Positions 1 to 9,067 of a stretch of DNA of 64,000 nt are shown here, in pieces. Source of the DNA: Ascidia mentula (lineage: Eukaryota > Chordata > Ascidiacea > Phlebobranchia > Ascidiidae); NCBI GenBank assembly GCA_947561715.1, contig OX387204.1:6515001-6579000 (forward strand), written 5' to 3'. How positions within the stretch are numbered: the first letter of the stretch is position 1; each line of letters opens with the position of its first letter. The notes under the pieces are model-generated. The model was not told where the DNA came from and ran no database searches. It was given only the letters and a program-made list of their open reading frames with translations. Both the position numbers and the translations under genes were made by a program.

Positions 1-663
1 CTTAACCAAATGGCGCTTCACGGCAATGGCGGGAAGCAGCGCGGTTCGGGTCACGAGGCTAAATAGACCCTAAGCTACTGAATCTCTCTACTATCTTCCA
101 AATCTATTCTTTTATTTACTAAAGACTTTTGTTAGTGAATGCTTATTATTAGAAGAAACGATTAACAGTAATTGGGGCAAACTTGTCTTTTTTTATTTCG
201 CTTACGCAATCAAATTCCTGCGCGCGGATGAATATTGCGCGAAGAGCAAAAAGGAAGTACGCCGCCGGTCAGCTGACTGCAAAAAGAGAGAAAAAACAAA
301 TAACATTACGTCATCGTAGTAACAGCTGTGAGAATTGTGCACGCGCGATCACACACTCTCAGTTTTGTCTAGCCATGCCGAGACTAGTTTCCTCGCCTTC
401 GAGCTTCATTGACTGCGCCGGGAGGAAATTTCGCCTCACTTTTTTGCCGAAATATCACTCTGGTGAAGATCCAAAGCTACACAAAAATTTTCGGAATTTC
501 GCAAGCGCCTCGAGGCAATTTTAGTGCATAGTTTTTTTGAAAGAGTTTATCTTTTTGTTTTATTGAACCGCGTCTTTCGTTTGCGTTGTGACTACCTCAC
601 AATAAATGTACAACATGAAACATTACGAACATTCTCATTTAAAATTGGTAGGGTGTATATTTG
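1..663. other. intergenic, no gene recognised
   Basis: This stretch lies beyond the 3' end of the minus-strand methyltransferase gene. It contains short open frames, but none resembles a known protein and none is flanked by convincing splice sites. The stretch from about 220 to 460 has many CG dinucleotides (for example near 221-245), which could belong to a promoter of a gene to the left. That is only a guess. Confidence 0.5.
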
Positions 664-3600
664 TTATTCAAGAAGAAGAGTGAGCAAATGCGAAACGACT
701 TTTACGCTTAAACTATTGCCAAGAAGTTTGTACTTTTGCACGTTTGTCATTTCCTCTGGAAAACGAAATTGACTAGGAAATCCCATTAGATTAGCAATTT
801 CTCTTGGTGAGAAATACCGCAAATGGGTTTCGCCGTTGTCAAGAGTCTGTTTTAAAACCGATCCCGTTCCTTCTACGTATTTTCCGTAGGATTTGGTAAA
901 GCACATCGAAACATCCGAATCTCCATCGACTAAGTCCATAACGGGCATGTAGCGATCGACAATATGCTGTGGAAGTTTCAATGTTTCGTTTGTGGACTTT
1001 TCAAGATATGACTCAATCTTTATGTGGGATGGATTTGCAAATCTGCAAACAACACAAAAGTTAAAAACTAATTAACCAAAAAAATATTTAAACAAGCATA
1101 CCCGTCACCATTTAGCCGGTCAACACGGTTTATATCAGTAGCGGGCAAATAATCAAGTATAGTTGCCTGGTTGTGCCAGGATTGACTCCAAGACTTAGGC
1201 CTTAATTTTGCAAGCATGTAGTACCTGAAAACAAATATATGTAGGTGTGTTTTATATTTAATACAGAAAAGTTTGGAACATATTTAGCAAAGCAACACAT
1301 ACATAGAACAGGGGTCACCAAGCTTTTTTCCAAACAATGTAAGTGTGAGTAGACATAGGCGCCCAGTTTATATTTTTGTTCATATTTCCAGGGGACTACA
1401 AAATTGTAATTTTTGTTAGTACGACGTCATCAAGTAACGCAAAACTGTCTTACATTGCATGACGTGTTCTAGTTGCGAAGCTACAAAATAAATTAAACTA
1501 CACAAGCTAACTTATCTGAAACTAGGTCAACATTTTTGTGTGCGTCGTGCAAAGAATCAGCGCATCACATTTTGTGCAATATAATTATTTCCAAACAAAC
1601 ACAATTACCGAAATCTAGTTCGGAGAACCTGTGCGGTTTCTGCGAATGTTAAGAGTCCAACCGGGCGTTTGGCTATTAGGTGTCGAAATTTCTGTCGGTG
1701 ACCCGTAACGTTTATTAACATTTTCTCGTAAGACCCAGATAAAAAAAAGTGTTTGTACTGTTCTTAGGTCCATGGTTTAATTGTTACGCGTTGAAAGCTT
1801 GAAGGTGGGTTGGAGATTAGGCAGATTAGTCTTCAAAGTTACGAATGCGACGTGATTTCGGACAGACGTGCGTATTAGCCTACTTAAACTTTTAGGAGAA
1901 AACCTGGGAGGGGGACAGCCCCCCAAGGAGTATACGCCTATGTAAGTAGTGACGATCAAGGGACAAATAACGGTTAAAGAAAAAATAATTTTTACCAAAA
2001 TGGTTTCCTTGTACAGAGAATTTAAAAGCAACAATACTTAAATTTAGTCTCAAAAAAGCTGGATTCAAACAAAATTGACCACAATATGGTGATACACAGA
2101 AAATAAAATGAGATAATATTTGGCAGTTGGTGTTTTTTTATTTTGAATTTTTTTTGGGGGGGTTCAAGTTTGGCAAACCAGGTGCACAAGGCTGTGGTTT
2201 GGTGACCCCTCACATAAATGATAAAAACAGTACCTTAATCTTGCATTTGGAATGCCCAAGTTTTTCGGACTAACAAGAAACCCTTGCCATGAATATTGCA
2301 AATTTTCTAGGGTTTCCACAAATATTTCATGGGTTTTTGAACTTTCGAAACCTTTGACATTTTCCAGCAAAATGTAGTCTGGTGGCTTTTTCATTTGGAT
2401 GAAGACTTTTAGTAGATGCAAAAATGACCTAGAAAAAATTATATGTTTTAATGATCCATATAACAAGAAAAATAAAACAAAATACCAAACATTTTAAATG
2501 CTTGTCTTTTTTTTTCTTTGTGACAACATTTTTGCATTGTTTTGTACAAAAGACTATAATGTAAATGAACTACATGCAAAAGAGAGAATGGCATGGATAC
2601 CAATAAAACCCTAGAGGTTATAAGTCACGATTGAAGAGATGAAACTACTGTTTCACTACAAACAGACAAGCAACAACCTGCCTGACTAATTTAGAGCATT
2701 AACATGACAAAATAGTTTAGAAAATTAAATTAATTGCAAATATTCAGTTTATAAAAGTTACTCGGTTCTAGGATCAAGTGTGTCTTTCTTGAGTCCAATG
2801 CGGGTGAATGGCTGACAAGGTGGGCTCATCATCACAAGATTGATGTTAAGTTTCTCAAGTTCAGCAGCCCTGTTGAACCATATGCCTTGTTATACTATAA
2901 ACATTAAAAAAACCTTTAACTTGGTTGGTAAATGTATTATGTATGTGACAAAAACATCCATATATAGGCATGCAAACAGAACCACATATATTTTCCCTAA
3001 TACTTGCTTGAAACCTTGAATGTTTTTCTGCCAGTATGTTGTAGAAGGAAAGTTTAGATTGTAAACAGTTTTTGCCTTTGGGTTAATGTCCACCGAAGCA
3101 GCAACGTTGTACGACACATCAGCATCCTGAAGTGCATAATGCATGCCCCCAATCCCAGCAAACACACAACGTAGTTTCGACGTTCGCAACGTCGCTGGAA
3201 AGTCGAAAATTGGTTGCATACCAGGTAATTTTCAAACTAAACGTCGTATGAAAGTTGGTAACACCGACGTTAGTAATGAACGTTGACTTCACCAAAAAAG
3301 TACGTAATAAATAACGTAATTAAAACGTTCACTATATACGTTAGATAAAAACCTGAATGCAACTATTTATGTACGTAAATTTTAACGTAACTGGGACGTA
3401 ACTTCGATACGTTTTATAAAACCCCAAATCGACCATATTTGCACGTAATTATTGACGTAACCCAGACGTTGATTTGAAACGTTTAATACAACCCGAACGC
3501 GACTACAATGGCACGTCAATGTTAACGTAAGAAAGACGTTGATTTGATACGTTTCGATACAACCCGAACGCGACTACAATTGCACGTCAATGTTAACGTA

Positions 3601-6600
3601 AGAAAGATGTTGATTTGATACGTTTCGATGCAACCCGAATGCGACCACAATTGCACGTCAATGTTAACGTAAGAAAGACGTTGATTTGATACGTTTCGAT
3701 ACAACCCGAAAGCGACCACAATTGCACGTCAATGTTAACGTAAGAAAGACGTTGATTTGATACGTTTCGATACAACCCGAATGCGACAACAATTGCATGT
3801 CAATGTTAACGTAGGAAAGATGTTAATTTGATACGTTTCGATACAACCCGAATGCGACCACAATTGCACGTCAATGTTAACGTAAGAAAGACGTTTTTGT
3901 TTTCGGAAAGTCCTAGTTCCTGTATTCTTACGTTCCGTAAAACGTAGAGAAGATGTTAATTTGATATATTAAAAAAAATGTAATTGTGAGCATTTTAGCA
4001 GGATATTATTATTGACAAGATAGGCCAGATAAGAGTGTTGTAAAATATCGTTAATATTTGAGGCGAAGTGGGCTAGACATTGTTATTAACACGCTTTTGA
4101 TTCATCATTCAGAAAGTTAAATTACAAACAAACTATCTGGGTTAAGAACAAAAATCATTTTCGCATTCGCTTTAAACTCTTGGCGCGTTATCCCCCGTTG
4201 ATGCAGCCATTAAATCTTGGCCGCAAACGTTTCACATGGGAAAAAGGTTTTATCAGTCAAAATCTGACAATTGTTTACGCTTCAGATATTCCTTTGCTCA
4301 ACGTCGACCGACTCCCTTCGCGTCAATTCTAGTGCAATAGGAAACTTTTCAGGATTGGATTTCTAAATTTGCTTTATTTGAAATCAAACAAACACCTAAA
4401 ATACGGACTTTCCCATTACAGAGAGCGATTACATTCAAAATGAGAGTGAAAGTCCAGAATTCGTTTTGCACATAGGTTTTTACAGTTCAACTCAAATAGC
4501 GTGTACTAATAATGTGCAAAATTTGATTTCGATTGAAGTTGAAACAAACGAATGAGAGACTGACAACTTGTTTGAAGACAAGGCACGACCGTCGCGCTCG
4601 GCTTTTGACTGGCCCATTGAAATGCTTAACCGTTTCGCTCTTGAAAGCCATTCCAATCAAAAGAAAGCGGTTTTTGCAGTTCAACTCAAAACAGAGTGTT
4701 CTAATAATGTGCAAAATTTGATTTCGATTGAAGTTGAAACAAACGAATGGGGGACTGACAACTTGTTTGAAGACAAGGCACGACCGGCGCGCTTTGCTAA
4801 TGACTGGCCCATTGAAATGCTTAACCGTTTCGCTATTGAAAGCCATTCCAATTAAAAGAAAGCGGTTTTTGCAGTTCAACTCAAAATAGAGTGTACTAAT
4901 AATGTGCAAAATTTGATTTCGATTGAAGTTGAAACAAACGAATGGGGGACTGACAACTTGTTTAAAGACAAGGCACGACCGTCGCGCTCGGCTATTGACT
5001 GGCCCATTGAAATGCTTAACCGTTTCGCTCTTGAAAGCCATTCCAATTAAAAGAAAGCGGTTTTTGCAGTTCAACTCAAAACAGAGTGTTCTAATAATGT
5101 GCAAAATTTGATTTCGATTGAAGTTAAAACAAACGAATGGGAGACTGACAACTTGTTTGAAGACAAGGCACGACCGGCGCGCTTTGCTAATGACTGGCCC
5201 ATTGAAATGCTTAACCGTTTCGCTCTTGAAAGCCATTCCAATTAAAAGAAAGCGGTTTTTGCAGTTCAACTCAAAATAGAGTATTCTAATAATGTGCAAA
5301 ATTTGATTTCGATTGAGGTTGAAACAAACGAATGGGAGACTGACAACTTGTTTGAAGACAAGGCACGACCGGCGCGCTTTGCTAATGACCGACCCATTGA
5401 AATGCTCAACCGTTTCGCTCTTGAAAGCCATTCCAATTAAAAGAAAGCGGTTTTTGCAGTTCAACTCAAAATAGAGTGTACTAATAATGTGCAAAATTTG
5501 ATTTCGATTGAAGTTGAAACAAACGAATGGGGGACTGACAACTTGTTTGAAGACAAGGCACGACCGTCGCGCTCGGCTATTGACTGGCCCATTGAAATGC
5601 TTAAACCGTTTCGCTCTTGAAAGCCATTCCAATTAAAAGAAAGCGGTTTTTGCAGTTTAACTCAAAATAGAGTGTTCTAATAATGTGCAAAATTTGATTT
5701 TGATTGAAGTTGAAACAAACGAATGGGGGACTGACAATTTGTTTGAAGACAAGGCACGACCGTCGCGGTCGGCTATTGACTGCGCATGTAGCAATGCTTA
5801 GTCGTTTCGATCTTAAAAGCCATTTAACAAAAAAGCGGTTTTTGTAATTCAACTCAAAACAGAGTGTTGTAATACTGTGCATAATTTTGCATCGCAGGAT
5901 AGTGAAGGACAAGTCTTTCCAAAATTGTAAAAGAAAACGTAAACGTGATGGAAAGGCCTTTGTGTGGTTTTATAGATGCTTCTAAACATCTGTTTTTAGG
6001 AAATGGGGCAAGGTCAGTTGTTTTTAGAGTGATGATTTGCAAATATTAACATCATACGCGCAGTATTTGTCCCGTACACAGTTCGACAAATTCTACATCC
6101 CTTTGACACACACACACTGTGATTAATTGGGACTGTCCACCGACCTCGCTGTAGTTCGTCCTTTATGGATTTGCCACAGCGTGTGGTCACAGTTCGGCAA
6201 GTCAACGCACCGCATACCTCACATGTTCGTAAAAGAAAATTTGGCGCTATCTGGCCTTGCCGCGGCTTGTGGGAGAGAAGCCGGTTGGCGGGAAAGTTTT
6301 TCAAAGTACCGTTGGATTCCTCTCGGGAGGGATATATTATTGGTATTGGCTGCGTGTCAAATCAAACTTATGGGTATTCTCCAGTCTTTTGACATGTCAG
6401 AAACAGAAATAGCATCAGATGATATTATAGTATTATACTATGATAGCAAACCCTTACAACATATATTTTGTTTGGTTCTATTTACCAAATGTTGTGTTTG
6501 TTGTTGGCCTTTAATGTACTTGGATTGTTTTGCAGCTTAATCGTTTGTAAATGGCTTTGGTGTGAAATTATTTGTTTGTTAAGTTCAAAAGTTCCATGAG

Positions 6601-8104
6601 AATCATTTTGAAAAGCAGGACAAGGAACCTACAGAAAGTGAAGGTAATTTAACTTTATCGTTGTATTGTATATATTGCTATTTTTCATATTTCAAGTGCA
6701 GTTACGTTGGTTCCAAAATTATCAAAGACATGTGTTTTAAATCTTACACCAAAACCTGATTTTCAGATATTCTATTTTCTCGGCGGTACTTCTGGGAATG
6801 TGGAAAAAAACAAAACACCCACAGGACAAATGAATAAGTAGGTGCTGGTTTTGTCTGGAAACCATAATAATGAACTTGTAGCGGATTGTTTAAATCAACT
6901 ATAGGGTGTTAAATTATAATTATAGAGTATACAAATCTTTTTTCCAGATAATGCTTGCTATGCGTATAACACATTATGTCCCGGTACTGCGGTACATGTC
7001 ACGGCTTGTTTAATGCACTTTAAAGTTAAATTTCCATTTTTACAGGAGCTTGCCGAAAAACTACATTCTGCTCCCAAGAAATCAAAAGGAAGTGGGTTGT
7101 TTTTTTTAAGCATGCACCGAGAAGGCAATGCGGAGAGAAAGGCAATGTGGCGACTTTTAAAGGGTATGTTTTTGTGTAAATTTTAAAACTGTGTCTTAGT
7201 GTGTGACACTGCTGTATAAAACTTTAATTATATTGATTGGTGATATTCTTGCTTTGTTTTTGCAGTACCCCTATTTCAGCAGCGGATTATACGACACCAC
7301 TGTCTTCATATTGACGGATTTAGCATAGTATTGTTGTGCTGGGATTATTTTAATAAATTATTTTATGTTGACAAACTGCAGGTGGTGCTTATTGTGCAGG
7401 CGTTGGTAAGATAAATCAAAAATTATTAATTAACAAAATCTAAATTTTTTGAAAGGTATATCTGGCGTTGAAAGGAACGTTTCAAAATCGTCAGATCGTT
7501 GTCAGATTAGACGTTAATTGCAACGTTAGCCCAACGTTCCGAAACTATGGCTAAACAACGTCACAGTAGTCAATGTTTTTACGTTGAAGAAACATTCGCG
7601 TAAACGTTTTATAGACGAATCCTGTGACGTAAAATGTAACGTAAAACAAATGTCCTTTCGCGACGTAAACAGCTACGTCAGGAAAACATCGTTTCGAGTC
7701 GACATTTCTACGTAAACATAACGTTGTTACGAATGTCCAGCCAACGTTGGTTTTGAACGTTACTGTACAGAACGTCATTTCTACGTATGTGGTTGACGTT
7801 TTCAAAAACGTTTTTGAGACGCAGTTTCGAGTCGACAGTATTACGTAAAAGTAATGTTATAACGAATGTCCAGCCAACGTTGGTTTTGAACGTTACTGTA
7901 AAGAACGTCATTTCTACGTATGTGGTTGACGTTTTTGAAAACGTTTTGAAGACGTAGTTTCGAGTCGACAGATTTACGTAAAAAGAACATTCCGACACTA
8001 CGTAGATTAGACCAAAACGCAACCCGAAATCTACGTAGAAATTACGTCAAATTGTTTGCTGGGATGCCACTGTATAACTCCAATACTCGTATTTCTTCTT
8101 CCAT
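664..8104 (-). CDS. TRDMT1: tRNA (cytosine-5) methyltransferase, TRDMT1/DNMT2 family, split by a transposon
   Basis: TRDMT1 enzymes methylate C38 of tRNA-Asp and relatives using S-adenosylmethionine. Minus-strand pieces: 8104-8066 (start, MEEEIRVLELYSG), 3153 to about 3015, about 2885-2762, 2428-2234, 1224-1102 and 1042-664 (stop). Conserved blocks in order: motif I (YSG before the insertion, GIGGMHYAL after it), MMSPPCQPFTRIG with the catalytic Cys, LLENVKGF, the GIPNARLRYY block, the CFTKSYGKYVEGTGS target-recognition strand and LLGNSLSVKVV near the C-terminus. All have direct counterparts in animal TRDMT1 and the size is near the usual 330-390 residues. The later junctions are clean GT-AG sites in matching phase; the junction after NIQG is less certain (donor near 3014 or 3003). 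The 3154-8063 element breaks the first exon between YSG and GIGG. A reading frame entering from the element (ATG at 3219) gives VFAGIGGMHYAL. Family call is firm; whether this copy works is open. Confidence 0.9.
1309..2211. mobile_element. non-autonomous hAT-like DNA transposon in a TRDMT1 intron
   Basis: The left end begins CAGGGGTCACCAA and the right end reads TTGGTGACCCCT, giving inverted ends of about 12 bp of the form common in hAT elements of the Charlie group. The 8 bases before the left end (acatagaa) and those after the right end (acataaat) match at six of eight positions, fitting an old 8-bp target duplication. No transposase frame is visible in the roughly 900 bp between them. The element lies in the intron between exons ending at 2234 and starting at 1224, so it need not affect the protein. 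Confidence 0.65.
3420..3900. repeat. 71-bp tandem repeat in the left arm of the transposon
   Basis: About six to seven head-to-tail copies are spaced 71 bp apart; the word GAYGTTGATTTGA recurs at 3464, 3535, 3606 and 3677, followed by copies drifting in sequence. Each unit carries several ACGT cores (ACGTTGATTTG, TACGTTTCG, GCACGTCAATG, TAACGTAAG). Short open frames on the minus strand here are by-products of the repetition, not genes. Confidence 0.9.
4478..5870. repeat. 195-bp tandem satellite inside the transposon
   Basis: About seven copies with a 195-bp period; the word TTTTTGCAGTTCAACTC or a close variant starts at 4671, 4866, 5061, 5256, 5451 and about 5647, with diverged partial copies at both edges. 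Unit variants alternate (GTCGCGCTCGGC versus GGCGCGCTTTGC), which suggests two-unit amplification steps. Because 195 is 65 x 3, any stop-free frame stays open through the array, and a minus-strand frame of 381 codons at 4487-5632 is repetitive for that reason. I do not call it a gene. Confidence 0.93.
6121..7430. other. single-copy core of the transposon, unassigned
   Basis: Between the satellite and the right ACGT-rich arm lies about 1.3 kb of non-repetitive DNA. At 6120-6310 it is CG-rich and contains TTTGGCGC (6240-6247) and TTGGCGGGAA (6285-6294), both close to E2F consensus. A minus-strand frame at 6304-6014 is cysteine-rich but matches no family I know. Two stretches look exon-like (from about 7047 and 7267, each preceded by a pyrimidine-rich acceptor), yet no protein could be assembled with confidence. 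It may be captured host promoter DNA or a decayed transposase gene. Confidence 0.4.
7730..7990. repeat. about 140-bp tandem duplication in the right arm of the transposon
   Basis: The block starting CGAATGTCCAGCCAACGTTGG occurs near 7730 and again near 7870, so roughly two copies at a 140-bp spacing. Like the left arm it is dense in AACGT and ACGTT words. The unit differs from the 71-bp left-arm unit; what the arms share is the dense, regular placement of the palindromic ACGT core. Confidence 0.8.
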
Positions 8105-9067
8105 TATTCTGTGAAAAAAGTATTGCTGGCCCAAAACACAAAATCATTACATTAAATAAACTCTAATCTTGAGACATAACTGATTTTATTGTTGTCAATT
8201 TTATCAATAAGACAGAGTGTTGTCACGTGTTTGTAACAAAGCGACGCAATGCACAAAATAGGTATTTTCCCTGAACACAAGGATCAGTTTGTTTCTGAGT
8301 TGAAAGCATCAAGTTTATTCTATAGTATTTCCATAAAATAAACGGACACAATCTAACTTTGGTCAAAAATACATCAATTACAAATGCCAAATGATTAAGG
8401 AGAAAAAAACAGGCAATACATCAAAGTACACGGTTTTTAATAAATTTAGAATAACTCAATTTTGCAATTATTTCAATAGTTTTAATGTTTTAATAATACT
8501 TTAAGTGTTTGAACATCGTATTATGCCGAATTTATGCTATAAAGTTTTTGAAAATAATTTTGTTAGTTCTAGTCTGATTTCTATTTTAAATGTGAAGGTT
8601 GGTCAGTTCTGCTTGCTGAGCTTGTGATGATGCGTTGCGTTCCGTGCCAAATTTTGCTCTGGGCTAGTTTAAACAAACTTGTTTTGCTCAACAGCCTTAT
8701 TAGTATCTAAATTATTTTGACGAGCAAATGATAAAAACTATTTATAATATACTGCAATATTTTAATGTGAATAAGAGTGTTTGTAAAATGCACTGCTTTC
8801 ATTTATGACGTTGTGTAATGGGTTGGCATGCCATGCAGACTCTTTGGAATGTTCAGGAAAATCCCCTTAAACTCAAAGATTGCATCATTGTTTGTGATAT
8901 GTTGACATACAAAATTAACCATTATTTCATTTAGTGCAGTATTTTATTGAATGATTTTAATAAAGTACAGTCATTGTTGTTTTTAGTTTATTCATATTTA
9001 CTCCCCTAAAAAGGTTTTATGTTTCATCTGTGGAATGTCCACAGCTGCCAACCTATCAGGCTAGTTC
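8105..9067. promoter_or_regulatory. shared upstream region between divergent TRDMT1 and USP12/46 genes
   Basis: The two genes start head-to-head, 963 bp apart. The sequence is AT-rich and no gene was seen inside it. On the minus strand a strong acceptor (CTTTTTTCACAG, AG at 8110-8109) lies 4 bases before the TRDMT1 start codon. On the plus strand CCAACCTATCAG lies a few bases before the deubiquitinase start. Both could be spliced-leader or 5'-UTR intron acceptors. No clear TATA box was assigned. Confidence 0.5.

Larger units (their letters stand above)
3154..8063. mobile_element. 4.9-kb DNA transposon with CCCAGCAAACA inverted ends inside the first coding exon of TRDMT1
   Basis: The ends are exact inverted repeats: CCCAGCAAACA at 3154 and TGTTTGCTGGG ending at 8063. 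The dinucleotide AT flanks both sides (3152-3153 and 8064-8065), so removing the element and one AT restores Gly-Ile-Gly-Gly of methyltransferase motif I. That defines the borders by the host reading frame and not only by the repeats. Both subterminal arms (3154-3960 and 7440-8063) are packed with ACGT-centred words. The interior has a 195-bp tandem array and a roughly 1.3-kb single-copy core. No transposase was recognised, so the copy is probably non-autonomous. From memory, a 2-bp AT duplication is reported for ISL2EU-type elements; the superfamily call is tentative. Confidence 0.85.

Noticed and set aside
183-772. Two overlapping plus-strand frames at the left edge
   Set aside because: The second overlaps the methyltransferase coding end on the other strand, and neither has any recognised motif.
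3522-3775. Short minus-strand frames repeating the same peptide
   Set aside because: They are translations of the 71-bp tandem repeat.
4487-5632. 381-codon minus-strand open frame and shorter plus-strand frames in the same area
   Set aside because: The frames follow the 195-bp satellite, whose length is a multiple of three; the product is a plain repeat with no domain, and both strands are open.
6014-6304. Cysteine-rich minus-strand frame in the transposon core
   Set aside because: Cysteine spacing fits no zinc-binding family I know and the opposite strand is equally open.
7047-7170. Possible THAP-like fragment (MHREGNAERKAMWRLL) in the transposon core
   Set aside because: Only the middle of the domain is vaguely similar; the zinc-binding Cys and His residues are not found around it.
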